Assembly (NCBI GenBank): GCA_003641795.1
Contig: QNAP01000030.1
Location: 1 to 12,391, forward strand
Length of the DNA: 12,391 nucleotides
Source: Thermotogae bacterium
Lineage (GTDB): Bacteria; Thermotogota; Thermotogae; UBA12178
Direction of reading: 5' to 3'
Shown one piece after another: positions 12,270-12,391 of the stretch (its first letter is position 1; each line of letters starts with the position of its first letter). Position numbers and translations under genes: made by a program. The notes beneath the pieces are model-generated. The model was given only the letters and a program-made list of their open reading frames with translations. It had not been told where the DNA came from and made no database searches.

Positions 12270-12391
12270 AGAACCCCTCACGATCACACAGCATCACGAG
12301 CGCCGGGTGAGCATCCATACAAAACGACCTCGAAGCCGCGAACATTCGCGTGGGTCGTTTTGTGGATGAGAACGAGGAAAAAAGCGAGTGC
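12270..12391. repeat. Hairpin repeat at the right edge with long nested stem
   Basis: Positions 12270-12339 match 38-107 in inverted orientation (66 of 70). Here the repeat has a large dyad: ACAAAACGACC (12319-12329) pairs perfectly with GGTCGTTTTGT (12353-12363), extended by CATCC (12312-12316) with GGATG (12364-12368), and enclosing an inner hairpin CGCGA-ACAT-TCGCG (12337-12350). The sequence runs into the window edge, so the unit may be incomplete. Nothing coding is seen. Confidence 0.65.

Overview
The window looks like a piece of chromosome from a thermophilic diderm bacterium, most likely a member of the Thermotogota. That is an inference from the overall look of the proteins (IF-2, a DUF364 protein, a TolC/MacAB-type efflux operon), the moderate G+C content, and the purine-rich Shine-Dalgarno sites paired with ATG, GTG or TTG starts. 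No rRNA, tRNA or convincing CRISPR array is present.

Layout. Positions 1-600 and about 11,980-12,391 hold two copies, in opposite orientation, of one family of decayed, non-autonomous mobile element. Each copy has a conserved 41-bp outer block, a stub of a transposase N-terminus, a short repeat containing GTATTGA, and at the extreme window edge a GC-rich hairpin repeat. The edges may be where an assembly broke on a repeat. Between them lies ordinary chromosome. (1) A monocistronic NAD(P)H-dependent flavin oxidoreductase of the nitronate monooxygenase/YrpB type (707-1825) ends at a probable terminator. (2) A six-gene efflux operon (1956-7493) encodes two successive TolC-family proteins, a HlyD/MacA-type lipoprotein adaptor, a MacB/LolD-type ATPase, a MacB/FtsX-type permease and a small SHOCT-domain membrane protein. 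The genes overlap or nearly touch, and a cluster of operator-like repeats precedes them. (3) A HAD-family phosphatase is translationally coupled to a small single-pass membrane protein (7591-8642). (4) On the opposite strand, reading from right to left, are an L7Ae-family RNA-binding protein (YlxQ-like), infB (translation initiation factor IF-2) and a DUF364 protein (11757 down to 8643). (5) A rightward gene at 11895 keeps its promoter, ribosome binding site and a short signal-peptide start, and is then cut off by the right-hand mobile element.

How the genes work together. The efflux operon would form a tripartite exporter: ATPase and permease in the inner membrane, the lipoprotein adaptor in the periplasm, and TolC-like channel protein(s) reaching the outer membrane. 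Its unusual point is that the first TolC-like protein appears to lack both beta-hairpins that build the outer-membrane barrel, while the second retains strand-rich segments in both positions. The infB cluster is a translation housekeeping operon; nusA and rimP, often found with infB, are not in this window. The two main transcription directions meet at a TGATCA hexamer (8640-8645) that carries both stop codons with no gap.
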